From Deltaproteobacteria bacterium (GTDB taxonomy: Bacteria > Desulfobacterota > DSM-4660 > Desulfatiglandales > HGW-15): a DNA stretch of 5,301 nt. A program made the position numbers and the translations under genes. Under the pieces are notes generated by a model. It ran no database searches, was not told the DNA's origin, and saw only the letters and a list, made by a program, of their open reading frames with translations. Below are positions 1 to 5,294 of the stretch, in pieces; positions within the stretch are counted from its first letter, which is position 1, and each line of letters opens with the position of its first letter. Where the stretch lies: contig JAHECH010000362.1 in assembly GCA_024641835.1 (NCBI GenBank), positions 1-5,301 of the forward strand, in the 5' to 3' direction.

Positions 1-1
1 A

Positions 2-649
2 CACCCGACGCCCGTCGAAATCCTTGGCTGGGGGATTGGGGTGATGCTTTTTTCCGCTATCGTCAACACGGTTGTTTCTCGACTACTTTTCAAAGTTGGA
101 AAAGAAACGGACTCCGTCGCGCTCCTGGCAGACGCGTGGCATCTCCGAACCGATGTCTACACTTCCGCCGGTGTCACGGCCAGCCTCATCCTGATCTGGA
201 TGGGAGAAGCGGTTTTCAAGGGCATTCATTTTGACTGGATGGACCCTGTTGCGGCCATTGCCGTGGCCCTCCTCATCATCAAAGCAGCATATGACCTCAC
301 TATCAAGTCGGCCCGTGATTTATTGGACGTTAGGCTTCCTGAAGACGAAGAATATTGGATTCATGAGTTGATCAGGAGCCATGGAAGAGATATCCATGGA
401 TTTCATGATTTGCGCACCCGCAAGGCGGGCGGTTTCCGCTTTGTGGAATTTCATATCAAAGTGGACCCCGAAATGACTGTGGAGGATTCCCACCGCATTA
501 CGGAACAAATCGCTGACGCCATCGAAAAGCAGTTTCCAGGTACAAGCGTGACGATTCACACTGAACCCTGCGACGGTGAATGTGAGGAGAAATGCATCGA
601 TGGATGCCTCCTCCCAGTGAAAGGAGACCGCAACTCCAAAGCAGGATAA
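2..649 (+). CDS. Cation diffusion facilitator (CDF) family metal transporter, 5' end outside the window
   Basis: Inner-membrane antiporter of the CDF family that exports divalent metals (Zn, Cd, Co or similar) in exchange for protons. The frame is open from base 2, giving 215 residues that begin 'HPTPVEILGWGIG', so the GTG at 41 is internal and the true start lies upstream. Visible in order: a hydrophobic helix (about residues 7-29, probably TM3 or TM4), the TM5 metal motif within 'ADAWHLRTDVYTS' (H and D three residues apart, HxxxD), a following hydrophobic stretch, then 'DPVAAIAVALLIIKAAYD' typical of TM6. A cytoplasmic ferredoxin-like domain follows, with 'FVEFHIKVDP' and 'VTIHTEPC'. HxxxD in TM5 is usual for Zn/Cd-type members rather than Fe/Mn types (DxxxD); the partner site in TM2 is outside the window, so the metal is inferred. 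The last 30 residues carry four cysteines ('CDGECEEKCIDGC'), a possible extra metal site. It precedes fdhD on the same strand; shared transcription is possible but unproven. Confidence 0.92.
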   Translation, partial: HPTPVEILGWGIGVMLFSAIVNTVVSRLLFKVGKETDSVALLADAWHLRTDVYTSAGVTASLILIWMGEAVFKGIHFDWMDPVAAIAVALLIIKAAYDLTIKSARDLLDVRLPEDEEYWIHELIRSHGRDIHGFHDLRTRKAGGFRFVEFHIKVDPEMTVEDSHRITEQIADAIEKQFPGTSVTIHTEPCDGECEEKCIDGCLLPVKGDRNSKAG

Positions 650-737
650 AAAAGCACTGAGGTTCTTATCAAGCACTAGCTTTTGCATACCGTGAATCAT
701 CTGAATCAGACCACTTGATCTCAAGGAAGAGAGGGAA

Positions 738-1634
738 ATGTTCGTGAACGGATCTGCATCCGCACCAGAAGGCGAAAGCCCGAGTATAAGCTGGCAGATT
801 GAGCGCATCTACCATGATAGATCTGAGCAGGTGGAGGACCCTGTGGTGATGGAGGAGCCTCTGGAGATTGTCGTCAACGGCGAGAGGCTTGCTGTTCTCA
901 TGCGTCTGCCCGGCTATGAGAAAGAACTAGCCGTTGGGTTCTGCATGAGTGAAGGGTATCTCCGGGGGCCGAAGGACATACTCCTCATTCACCATTGCGG
1001 CCAGGGCATGCCTGCCCCTGGAGAAGGTGAGGGCGAATTTGGCTCCCGCAACAGGGTTGAACTGAAGGTGGTGGAAGGGGGTTTTCTTCGCAGGGGCGAG
1101 CAGGATGTGGTTCGGCTTATACGCTCAGGATGTGGTGCTGCGGATGTATCAGCCATGAGCGAGAACCTTCCCCTTCTCCCTCAGGGCTTTTTTGCAGAAG
1201 CTGCTCTCATCCTTAAGCTGGGCAAATCCATGCGTTCGCTTCAAACGGTTTATCACCAGACTGGAGGTACGCATGCCGCGGTTCTTTTCGATGCTACAGG
1301 CCATCCTGTGCATCTCGCCGAAGACATCGGCCGCCATAATGCCGTAGACAAAGTGACAGGATATTGCCTTCTGCGTCGAATCCCTCTGCAGGACAAAATC
1401 CTCGTCGCTTCAGGCAGGGCGAGCTATGAAATGGCGGTCAAAGCCATCCGTTTGGGTATCCCCATAGTAGCCACCGTATCAGCGCCCACCTCCCTGGCGG
1501 TTCATCTCGCTCATGATCGGGGACTCACCCTGATCGGCTACCTGCGGGGCGGCCGCATGAATGTCTATACCCACCCTGAACGTTTGATTAAAAACGAGCT
1601 GGGAAAGGAATCGGATGAGGCAAGGTCAGGGTAG
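738..1634 (+). CDS. fdhD: FdhD, formate dehydrogenase accessory sulfurtransferase
   Basis: Cytoplasmic factor that carries sulfur from a cysteine desulfurase to the molybdenum or tungsten bis-MGD cofactor before it is inserted into formate dehydrogenase; formate dehydrogenases are inactive without it. The 298 residues match the normal full length. Family blocks in order: 'EEPLEIVVNG' near the N-terminus, 'ELAVGFCMSEGYL', the catalytic loop 'SGCGAAD' with Cys132, 'EDIGRHNAVDK' at 195-205, 'SGRASYEM' at 225-232, 'VSAPTSLAVHLA' at 247-258 and 'LRGGRMNVYT' at 269-278. The ATG at 738 is preceded by a purine-rich Shine-Dalgarno stretch (AGGAAGAGAGGG), supporting this start. In E. coli FdhD the loop is CGVC with two cysteines; here only the first, the persulfide-carrying one, remains and the second position is Ala. 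No formate dehydrogenase subunit is visible in the window. The gene converges on the oxidoreductase with three bases between the stop codons. Confidence 0.96.
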   Translation: MFVNGSASAPEGESPSISWQIERIYHDRSEQVEDPVVMEEPLEIVVNGERLAVLMRLPGYEKELAVGFCMSEGYLRGPKDILLIHHCGQGMPAPGEGEGEFGSRNRVELKVVEGGFLRRGEQDVVRLIRSGCGAADVSAMSENLPLLPQGFFAEAALILKLGKSMRSLQTVYHQTGGTHAAVLFDATGHPVHLAEDIGRHNAVDKVTGYCLLRRIPLQDKILVASGRASYEMAVKAIRLGIPIVATVSAPTSLAVHLAHDRGLTLIGYLRGGRMNVYTHPERLIKNELGKESDEARSG

Positions 1635-1637
1635 GGA

Positions 1638-2312
1638 TCAATAAAAGGTCTCTGCGTATACCAGAGAGCCAGGGAAATGGGCATCCACAAGGAGAGTTAC
1701 ATCCCTTATCATCTCCCCCCTTCCGCAGAGATAGAAATCGTAGTCCTCTCGAGGCATCATGGAATTGAGATAGTCCGTAACCCTTCCATGGAAGAGGTCT
1801 TCTCCTTCAGAGCTCTCTGTGATGCAAGGAATGTAGGATCCAGAGACAGAACGGAATAATGCCTCGTAATAGAGCTCTCTCTCGCTGCGCGCTCCGTGAA
1901 GCAGTGTAAATCCCCTCAGGCCAGAGCGCGACATGGAGACAAACGGCGCAATGCCTGTGCCGGTGGCGACAAAAATCGCACGTCTAGGGGATGGCTTGTA
2001 CGTGAAATAACCGCGGGGGCCCGTGAAGCTGAGACTGGTTCCCACTGGTGCCATCGCAAGGAAAGGAGAGACCCGGCCCTCTTTCACGTACCTGATACAA
2101 AGAGTAAGAACGTCATCATCAGGCGCAGAAATGAGAGAATAATCTCTTTCTCTGCCTTCATGGGATAAACATATCCGTTGGCCGGGGGTGAAGTGAAAAG
2201 ATGGGGGTTTCGCCAAAGCTATTTCAAAGGCTTTGCCCGAAAGCCAGCGCCGGTCCCGAAGTGGTGCGCGCAATAGAGGAGTAGGGGCTTGACTTTGCGG
2301 GGCCGGGTTCAT
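1638..2312 (-). CDS. Compact FAD/NAD(P)-binding oxidoreductase of the ferredoxin-NADP reductase superfamily
   Basis: Soluble flavoprotein reductase that moves electrons between NAD(P)H and a flavin or another acceptor. Its 224 residues contain only the two core domains. The FAD-binding barrel shows 'RDYSLISA' (56-63, the RxYS flavin motif), 'GRVSPFL' (79-85) and 'GPRGYF' (98-103). The NAD(P) domain shows 'ATGTGIAPF' (116-124), 'LLHGARSERELYY' (137-149) and 'YLCGRGEMIRD' (194-204), and the chain ends in 'YAETFY', the aromatic end common in this superfamily. There is no ferredoxin domain or other Fe-S motif and no membrane segment. Its ATG overlaps the stop of the adenosyltransferase gene (ATGA at 2309-2312), so the two are probably translationally coupled. 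From that context I infer a role in reducing cob(II)alamin, directly or through free flavin, for the adenosyltransferase or a corrinoid protein. The family also includes flavin reductases and electron-transfer subunits, so the acceptor is not settled. Confidence 0.9.
   Translation of the reverse strand: MNPAPQSQAPTPLLRAPLRDRRWLSGKAFEIALAKPPSFHFTPGQRICLSHEGRERDYSLISAPDDDVLTLCIRYVKEGRVSPFLAMAPVGTSLSFTGPRGYFTYKPSPRRAIFVATGTGIAPFVSMSRSGLRGFTLLHGARSERELYYEALFRSVSGSYIPCITESSEGEDLFHGRVTDYLNSMMPREDYDFYLCGRGEMIRDVTLLVDAHFPGSLVYAETFY
1641..1670 (-). terminator. Probable Rho-independent terminator inside the 3' end of the oxidoreductase gene
   Basis: On the minus strand, GG-c-TCTCTG (1670-1662) can pair with CAGAGA-CC (1654-1647) around a seven-base loop, with one bulged C at 1668. 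It is followed at once by TTTTATTG (1646-1639). The stem occupies the last sense codons of the oxidoreductase and the T-tract spells part of its final Phe-Tyr codons, so the terminator lies within the coding sequence. This fits a transcript end between two convergent genes with almost no space. On the + strand the hairpin is not followed by a T-tract, so it should not stop fdhD transcription efficiently. The stem is modest (8 bp with a bulge). Confidence 0.55.
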
Positions 2313-2878
2313 TCGCTCCAGACTTTCTCCTCCACCCGATACACGTGATTGCAGTACCGGGCGAAAACAAAGAGATAGTCAGAAAGTCGGTTTAGAAAAA
2401 CCACGACACCCCTGAGTTTCTCCTTATCTTCCCCTGCTTTCGCTTCAGAGAACAGATGGACCGCACGCCTTTCCGTCCTTCGGCAAACCGCTCGGGCCAC
2501 ATGGGCCCATGCTGCGAATGAGTGACCTCCTGGAAGGATGAATAGCCTGAGTTCAGGGAGTTCTCTGTCCATCCGGTCGATGGCTGCTTCTAGGTACTTG
2601 ATTTGCTCCTCATGGATCGCCTTCAAAGAAACAAACGAAGGAGAACCAGGCGTAGCGGATAGGAGAGCGCCAACTTGGAAAAGGATGGATTGAATCCATT
2701 GGATCTCAGCAATGGAGCCCGAAACTTCCTTAGACAACATGGAGCAGAGCATTCCGAGGACGGCATTGAGTTCATCCACGTCTCCGAGCGTCTCTATCCT
2801 CTCGTCGCTTTTGCTAATCCGCTCACCGCTGAAGAGGCTCGTCTTGCCGTAATCCCCTGTACCCGTGTTGACTTTAAT
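2309..2878 (-). CDS. PduO-type ATP:cob(I)alamin adenosyltransferase, probable ATT start
   Basis: Transfers the adenosyl group of ATP to cob(I)alamin to give adenosylcobalamin. The first conventional start in frame is GTG at 2779, but it lies inside the family's 'DELNA' motif ('GDVDELNA') and would remove the ATP-binding region. Reading the same frame upstream gives a normal N-terminus: 'KVNTGTGDYGKTSLFSGER' and then 'ISKSDERIETLGD'. Translation from ATT at 2878 yields 189 residues starting 'MKVNTGTGD', matching the family's usual MK(V/I)xTxTGD start and length. GGAAGG (2893-2888) sits nine bases before this ATT, and an in-frame TGA at 2905-2903 limits the ORF. Further motifs: 'FILPGG' (113-118), 'CRRTER' (132-137) and 'NRLSDYLF' (163-170). 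The gene overlaps the downstream oxidoreductase by four bases. Alternatives for the start are ACG at 2887, or a one-base frameshift from ATG at 2919. Family assignment is firm; start is uncertain. Confidence 0.9.
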   Translation of the reverse strand: MKVNTGTGDYGKTSLFSGERISKSDERIETLGDVDELNAVLGMLCSMLSKEVSGSIAEIQWIQSILFQVGALLSATPGSPSFVSLKAIHEEQIKYLEAAIDRMDRELPELRLFILPGGHSFAAWAHVARAVCRRTERRAVHLFSEAKAGEDKEKLRGVVVFLNRLSDYLFVFARYCNHVYRVEEKVWSE

Positions 2879-2887
2879 CTTTGGCGT

Positions 2888-2893
2888 CCTTCC
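2888..2893 (-). promoter_or_regulatory. Shine-Dalgarno site supporting the ATT start of the adenosyltransferase
   Basis: GGAAGG on the minus strand, nine bases upstream of ATT at 2878. It is the main sequence reason for preferring the ATT over the in-frame ACG at 2887, which abuts this motif. An imperfect hairpin (GAGAGGG at 2930-2924 with CCCGCTCTC at 2902-2894, one bulge) ends directly before it and could affect its exposure; that effect is speculative. Confidence 0.45.
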
Positions 2894-2941
2894 GAGAGCG
2901 GGTCATAAGCTGCTGACATACCGCCCTCTCTGAAGTCTGAT

Positions 2942-3079
2942 TCAGAATTCGATGCCTTTTCTGGCTTGAACAGCCTTGGCAAAAGGATGTTTGATTCCCT
3001 CCATCTCGATGACGGCGGAGGCCCCCTTTATCACCTCCGGATGGGCATGGGTAACCTTACAAACAAGTGTCGCAAGCAC
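2942..3079 (-). CDS. Possible small ORF or gene remnant, 45 codons, function unknown
   Basis: From GTG at 3079 to TGA at 2942 the minus strand encodes a short peptide of plausible composition: 'VLATLVCKVTHAHPEV', then 'IKGASAVIEMEGIKHPF', then 'AKAVQARKGIEF'. A purine-rich AAGAGGAGGAG run precedes the GTG but almost touches it, too close for ideal ribosome binding, and a TAA in the same frame lies just upstream (3089-3091). I do not recognise the peptide; it has no signal peptide or membrane segment. It shares the frame of the adenosyltransferase but is separated from it by two TGA codons (2942-2944 and 2903-2905). It could be a real small protein, the tail of a broken gene, or chance. Confidence 0.3.
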   Translation of the reverse strand: MLATLVCKVTHAHPEVIKGASAVIEMEGIKHPFAKAVQARKGIEF

Positions 3080-3152
3080 CTCCTCCTCTTAGCGGAGAAA
3101 TGGCGCTTCAGTGATGTGGAATGCTTGAATGAATTCCAGCCAACTTGCGGTT

Positions 3153-3177
3153 TGGCCAGAGGGTTGACAACCTGCCA
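3153..3177. repeat. Imperfect dyad with a perfect 11-bp palindrome just downstream of the methyltransferase gene
   Basis: GGTTGACAACC (3162-3172) is a perfect odd palindrome, flanked by TGGC (3153-3156) and GCCA (3174-3177), which also pair. It begins nine bases after the methyltransferase stop codon. It lacks a T-tract on the minus strand and the RNA hairpin would need a larger loop, so it is a poor intrinsic terminator. A protein-binding operator is possible, as is chance. Confidence 0.3.
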
Positions 3178-3185
3178 GTCCCGAA

Positions 3186-4229
3186 TCAACAGGATGTCAG
3201 CTGCCCGTATTTCTCTACCGCTCTCATGAGGGCCTCCATGTTCTCCCAGGGTGCGGTGGGAAAGATATCGCACCCAGGCCAAACGGCGTTAACACCGTTT
3301 GCTATACAGTTCTTCACAGCATTATCCACGTCCTGCGGCTTACCCAAAACAAGGACCCCGTAAGGGTTGATGTTCCCTAAGATGAACACGTTAGGTCCCA
3401 GTTTCTTCCGAGATCCGGTCACGTCGTTCTTTTGATCAACACTTATGGCATCTGCACCGCAAATGGCCATGTCCTCAACAATCGTATTTGTGTCTCCACA
3501 AATGTGGAGGATTTTTGGCGAATCCAAGGCGGCGAAGATCTTTTCCAGATGGGGCAATATAAGAGTTTTGAACATACGCGGGCTCAGGATGTCAGGGCCG
3601 GCCCCCATCTCGCGGACGGTGATATAGTCAGCACCCGCCTCCCTGTAAATCTTTGAAATCTTGATGAGTACTCCGCCAAGAGTGTCCAGGATGTCGTTTA
3701 CGAGATCCTTCTTCTTGCTCGCCATCTTGGCCAGATCCCCGATATCGACCAACTGTCCAGCCAGGGTGTAGGGACCCAAGACCCAAGATCCTATAGTCAG
3801 CTGATTACCGATATCTTCCTTCAATAGGCGGATGGCCTCAGTGACGAGCGGGATTCTTCCCGCATTGGCCGGGTCAGACGGTATTTTGAGGTCAAGTTCT
3901 TCGACCTTTTCCGAGACCTTAGCGGTGATGGTGGGATAGACAACGTCGTCGCGATGGGTATAGAAGTTCACCCCGGCGCCCAGTGCCTCGGCCTCGACCC
4001 CCATGTCGAAGGGGACCACGGCGCACTCAAAACCGAACAACTTGAAGGTGGAGGCAGCCATGGTTGCCATTTTCCGCGCATCCCCGTGAATGTCTGCGAA
4101 CTTCCAGCCATATTTCTCAAGCCCATGGACCGTTACGTTCCCAAAACCACTGAAAACGGGAATTCGATCAATCTCTTGCTTCCCAAAAAATCTTAACACT
4201 CTTTCCTTGGCGCTCAGTTTATGATTCAT
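3186..4229 (-). CDS. Uroporphyrinogen-decarboxylase-family corrinoid methyltransferase (MtaA/CmuA-like)
   Basis: Soluble TIM-barrel enzyme (URO-D superfamily, PF01208) of the branch that moves methyl groups between a corrinoid protein and a thiol or other acceptor, rather than making haem. The 347 residues match the length of MtaA/MtbA and related proteins. The N-terminal 'KERVLRFFGKQEIDRIPV' is the usual opening. 'GSWVLGPYTLAGQL' and 'YREAGADYITVREMGAGPDILSP' are core barrel blocks. The zinc site that activates the acceptor is complete: 'LHICGDTN' supplies His242 and Cys244, and 'WPGCDIFP' supplies Cys320. The HxC...C site favours methyl transfer over true uroporphyrinogen decarboxylase. In bacteria lacking coenzyme M the acceptor is often tetrahydrofolate, or the enzyme may be the substrate-side demethylase; the sequence does not say which. 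ATG at 4229 is the only start giving the full N-terminus, with AAGGAG 11 bases upstream. It lies 45 bases after the RACo-like gene, presumably in one operon. Confidence 0.93.
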   Translation of the reverse strand: MNHKLSAKERVLRFFGKQEIDRIPVFSGFGNVTVHGLEKYGWKFADIHGDARKMATMAASTFKLFGFECAVVPFDMGVEAEALGAGVNFYTHRDDVVYPTITAKVSEKVEELDLKIPSDPANAGRIPLVTEAIRLLKEDIGNQLTIGSWVLGPYTLAGQLVDIGDLAKMASKKKDLVNDILDTLGGVLIKISKIYREAGADYITVREMGAGPDILSPRMFKTLILPHLEKIFAALDSPKILHICGDTNTIVEDMAICGADAISVDQKNDVTGSRKKLGPNVFILGNINPYGVLVLGKPQDVDNAVKNCIANGVNAVWPGCDIFPTAPWENMEALMRAVEKYGQLTSC

Positions 4230-4246
4230 GATTCATTTCGCTCCTT
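4225..4246 (-). promoter_or_regulatory. Methyltransferase translation-start region with two overlapping ATGs
   Basis: On the minus strand AAGGAG (4246-4241) is followed by ATGAATCATGAATCATAA, a tandem 7-base ATGAATC repeat. The first ATG (4236) is four bases from the Shine-Dalgarno but opens a five-codon frame (MNHES) ending in TAA. The second ATG (4229), eleven bases away, is the start of the methyltransferase. The mini-frame's stop overlaps the early codons of the real gene, so ribosomes starting at the first ATG would terminate just inside it and might re-initiate. Confidence 0.5.
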
Positions 4247-4274
4247 TTCCGTATTTGCCTTGCCGGGCTCGCGG

Positions 4275-5294
4275 TTATTTTTTCGGGAAAAGATGTTCCA
4301 GATTTGGAAACTTGTCTTTCATATGAGGCAGCCACATGGACTGACCGAACGTCTTCTCAAAATTGGGTGCCACAGTGAGCTCTATGTATTCCACCCGTCT
4401 TGCCCACTCATCCGCCTCTCTCCTCTTGTCCACATTAAGCAGTGCGATGCGTGCGCCGTCACCAGCGGCATTCCCCACGGATTGAACCTTTTCAGGTTCA
4501 CAGTCTGGAAACATCCCGAGCAACGCTGCCGACACCTTGTCTATATAACTTCCAAAGGCACCCGCCAGAACAACCTTGTCAACTTTATCCACGCCTAGGG
4601 TTTCCATCAGGATTTTGCTCCCTGCGTACATGGCAGCCTTGCCCAGCTGTATCGCCCGGATATCGTCCTGCGTAACGACAACTTCTTTCCCGATGGACGT
4701 CTCACTTGCCCAAGCGATAACGTACTCCTTCTGACCATCCACTTCACGAAGACGAGGCGTGGAGAGATCCTTTCGGAACTTCCCTGTTTTGTCGATGATT
4801 CCAGCCAGGAATAGCTGAGGGATCGCGTCGATGATTCCAGAACCACAGATCCCCTTGGCGCGCACTTTATTAGAGCCCGCATTCCAGCGGTCATCGCCGA
4901 TGACCTTGAAGCGGACCTCCTTAGTCTCTGGATCGATCTCGATTTTTTCGATGGCACCTGGGGCAGCGCGCATTCCGAACTTCAGCTGTGCTCCCTCAAA
5001 GGCGGGCCCCGTGGCACAGGATGCCGAGATCAGCCGCATCTTGTTACCCAGGATTAATTCGCCGTTGGTTCCTATGTCGATAATAAGTTGAATCTCATCT
5101 TTTTTGTAAGGCTCCTCTGCGAGCAGCACACCCACATTATCCGCGCCCACAAAGCCTGCTTCAATGGGAAGCACATGGACATACGCTCCCGGTGATATCC
5201 GAATGCCTGTGCCCCGCACTTCGGCGACTTCTGAGGTCTCCTTCTCTGCGTAAATGGAACAGTGCAGACAGCGCATGGCTTCTTCGGTAGCCAT
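4275..5294 (-). CDS. RACo-like corrinoid activation protein, C-terminal ASKHA domain with atypical N-terminus, possibly partial at the right edge
   Basis: Members of this family (RACo, RamA-like reductive activators) use ATP to drive electrons into corrinoid proteins that have slipped to the inactive Co(II) state. From about residue 30 the protein follows the RACo C-terminal domain (PF14574, formerly DUF4445): 'SPGAYVHVLPIEAGFVGADN' (34-53), phosphate-binding 'IDIGTNGE' (72-79), 'SCATGPAFEG' (92-101), 'GMRAAPGAIE', 'GICGSGIIDA', 'VVLAGAFGSYID' and 'GNAAGDGARIAL'. Full proteins exceed 600 residues, with a ferredoxin-like [2Fe-2S] domain, linker and middle domain first; all are absent here. Instead residues 1-12 read 'MATEEAMRCLHC', resembling the 'EAxRCLxC' iron-sulfur segment of GltD-type FAD oxidoreductases. 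ATG at 5294 has AGAGG only two bases away and the frame stays open to the window edge, so the protein may start further right. Without its own Fe-S domain it would need another electron donor, or it is a deletion product. The methyltransferase follows 45 bases downstream. Confidence 0.85.
   Translation of the reverse strand: MATEEAMRCLHCSIYAEKETSEVAEVRGTGIRISPGAYVHVLPIEAGFVGADNVGVLLAEEPYKKDEIQLIIDIGTNGELILGNKMRLISASCATGPAFEGAQLKFGMRAAPGAIEKIEIDPETKEVRFKVIGDDRWNAGSNKVRAKGICGSGIIDAIPQLFLAGIIDKTGKFRKDLSTPRLREVDGQKEYVIAWASETSIGKEVVVTQDDIRAIQLGKAAMYAGSKILMETLGVDKVDKVVLAGAFGSYIDKVSAALLGMFPDCEPEKVQSVGNAAGDGARIALLNVDKRREADEWARRVEYIELTVAPNFEKTFGQSMWLPHMKDKFPNLEHLFPKK

Larger units (their letters stand above)
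2879..3185 (-). other. 307-base stretch between methyltransferase and adenosyltransferase without a recognised gene
   Basis: This gap is unusually long for an otherwise tightly packed minus-strand cluster. It holds a possible 45-codon ORF (2942-3079), an imperfect dyad just after the methyltransferase stop (3153-3177), a short inverted repeat CGGAGG/CCTCCG (3016-3039), and the hairpin plus Shine-Dalgarno in front of the adenosyltransferase. I found no cobalamin-riboswitch B12 box and no clear sigma-70 promoter on the minus strand. It may be a decayed gene or an internal regulatory region; the sequence alone does not decide. Confidence 0.4.

Noticed and set aside
650..684. AAAAGC (650-655) and GCTTTT (679-684) as a terminator after the CDF gene.
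   Set aside because: The stem is six mostly A-T pairs around a 23-base loop and the T run is part of the stem; too weak to call.
668..719. Inverted arms ATCAAG/CTTGAT upstream of fdhD as an operator.
   Set aside because: Only six bases with a 40-base spacer; easily expected by chance.
320..808. 162-codon open frame on the minus strand across the CDF end and the fdhD start.
   Set aside because: It is antisense to two well-supported genes, resembles no family, and its composition is that of a shadow frame.
2886..2900. Programmed -1 frameshift from ATG 2919 into the adenosyltransferase frame.
   Set aside because: No X XXY YYZ slippery heptamer is present in the overlap, so if a shift exists it is more likely a mutation or sequence error.
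2903..2944. Two in-frame TGA codons (2942-2944, 2903-2905) joining the 45-codon ORF to the adenosyltransferase, suggesting selenocysteine readthrough.
   Set aside because: The family has no such N-terminal extension, no SECIS-like hairpin is evident at the right distance after either TGA, and the adenosyltransferase is already full length from 2878.
2879..3185. Possible cobalamin riboswitch ahead of the adenosyltransferase.
   Set aside because: No B12-box (GCCACTG-like) sequence or recognisable conserved riboswitch core was found on the minus strand, and the stretch may contain coding sequence.
3031..3282. 83-codon minus-strand frame overlapping the methyltransferase 3' end.
   Set aside because: It overlaps a confident gene in another frame, is rich in Arg and Lys, and shows no domain; probably a shadow.
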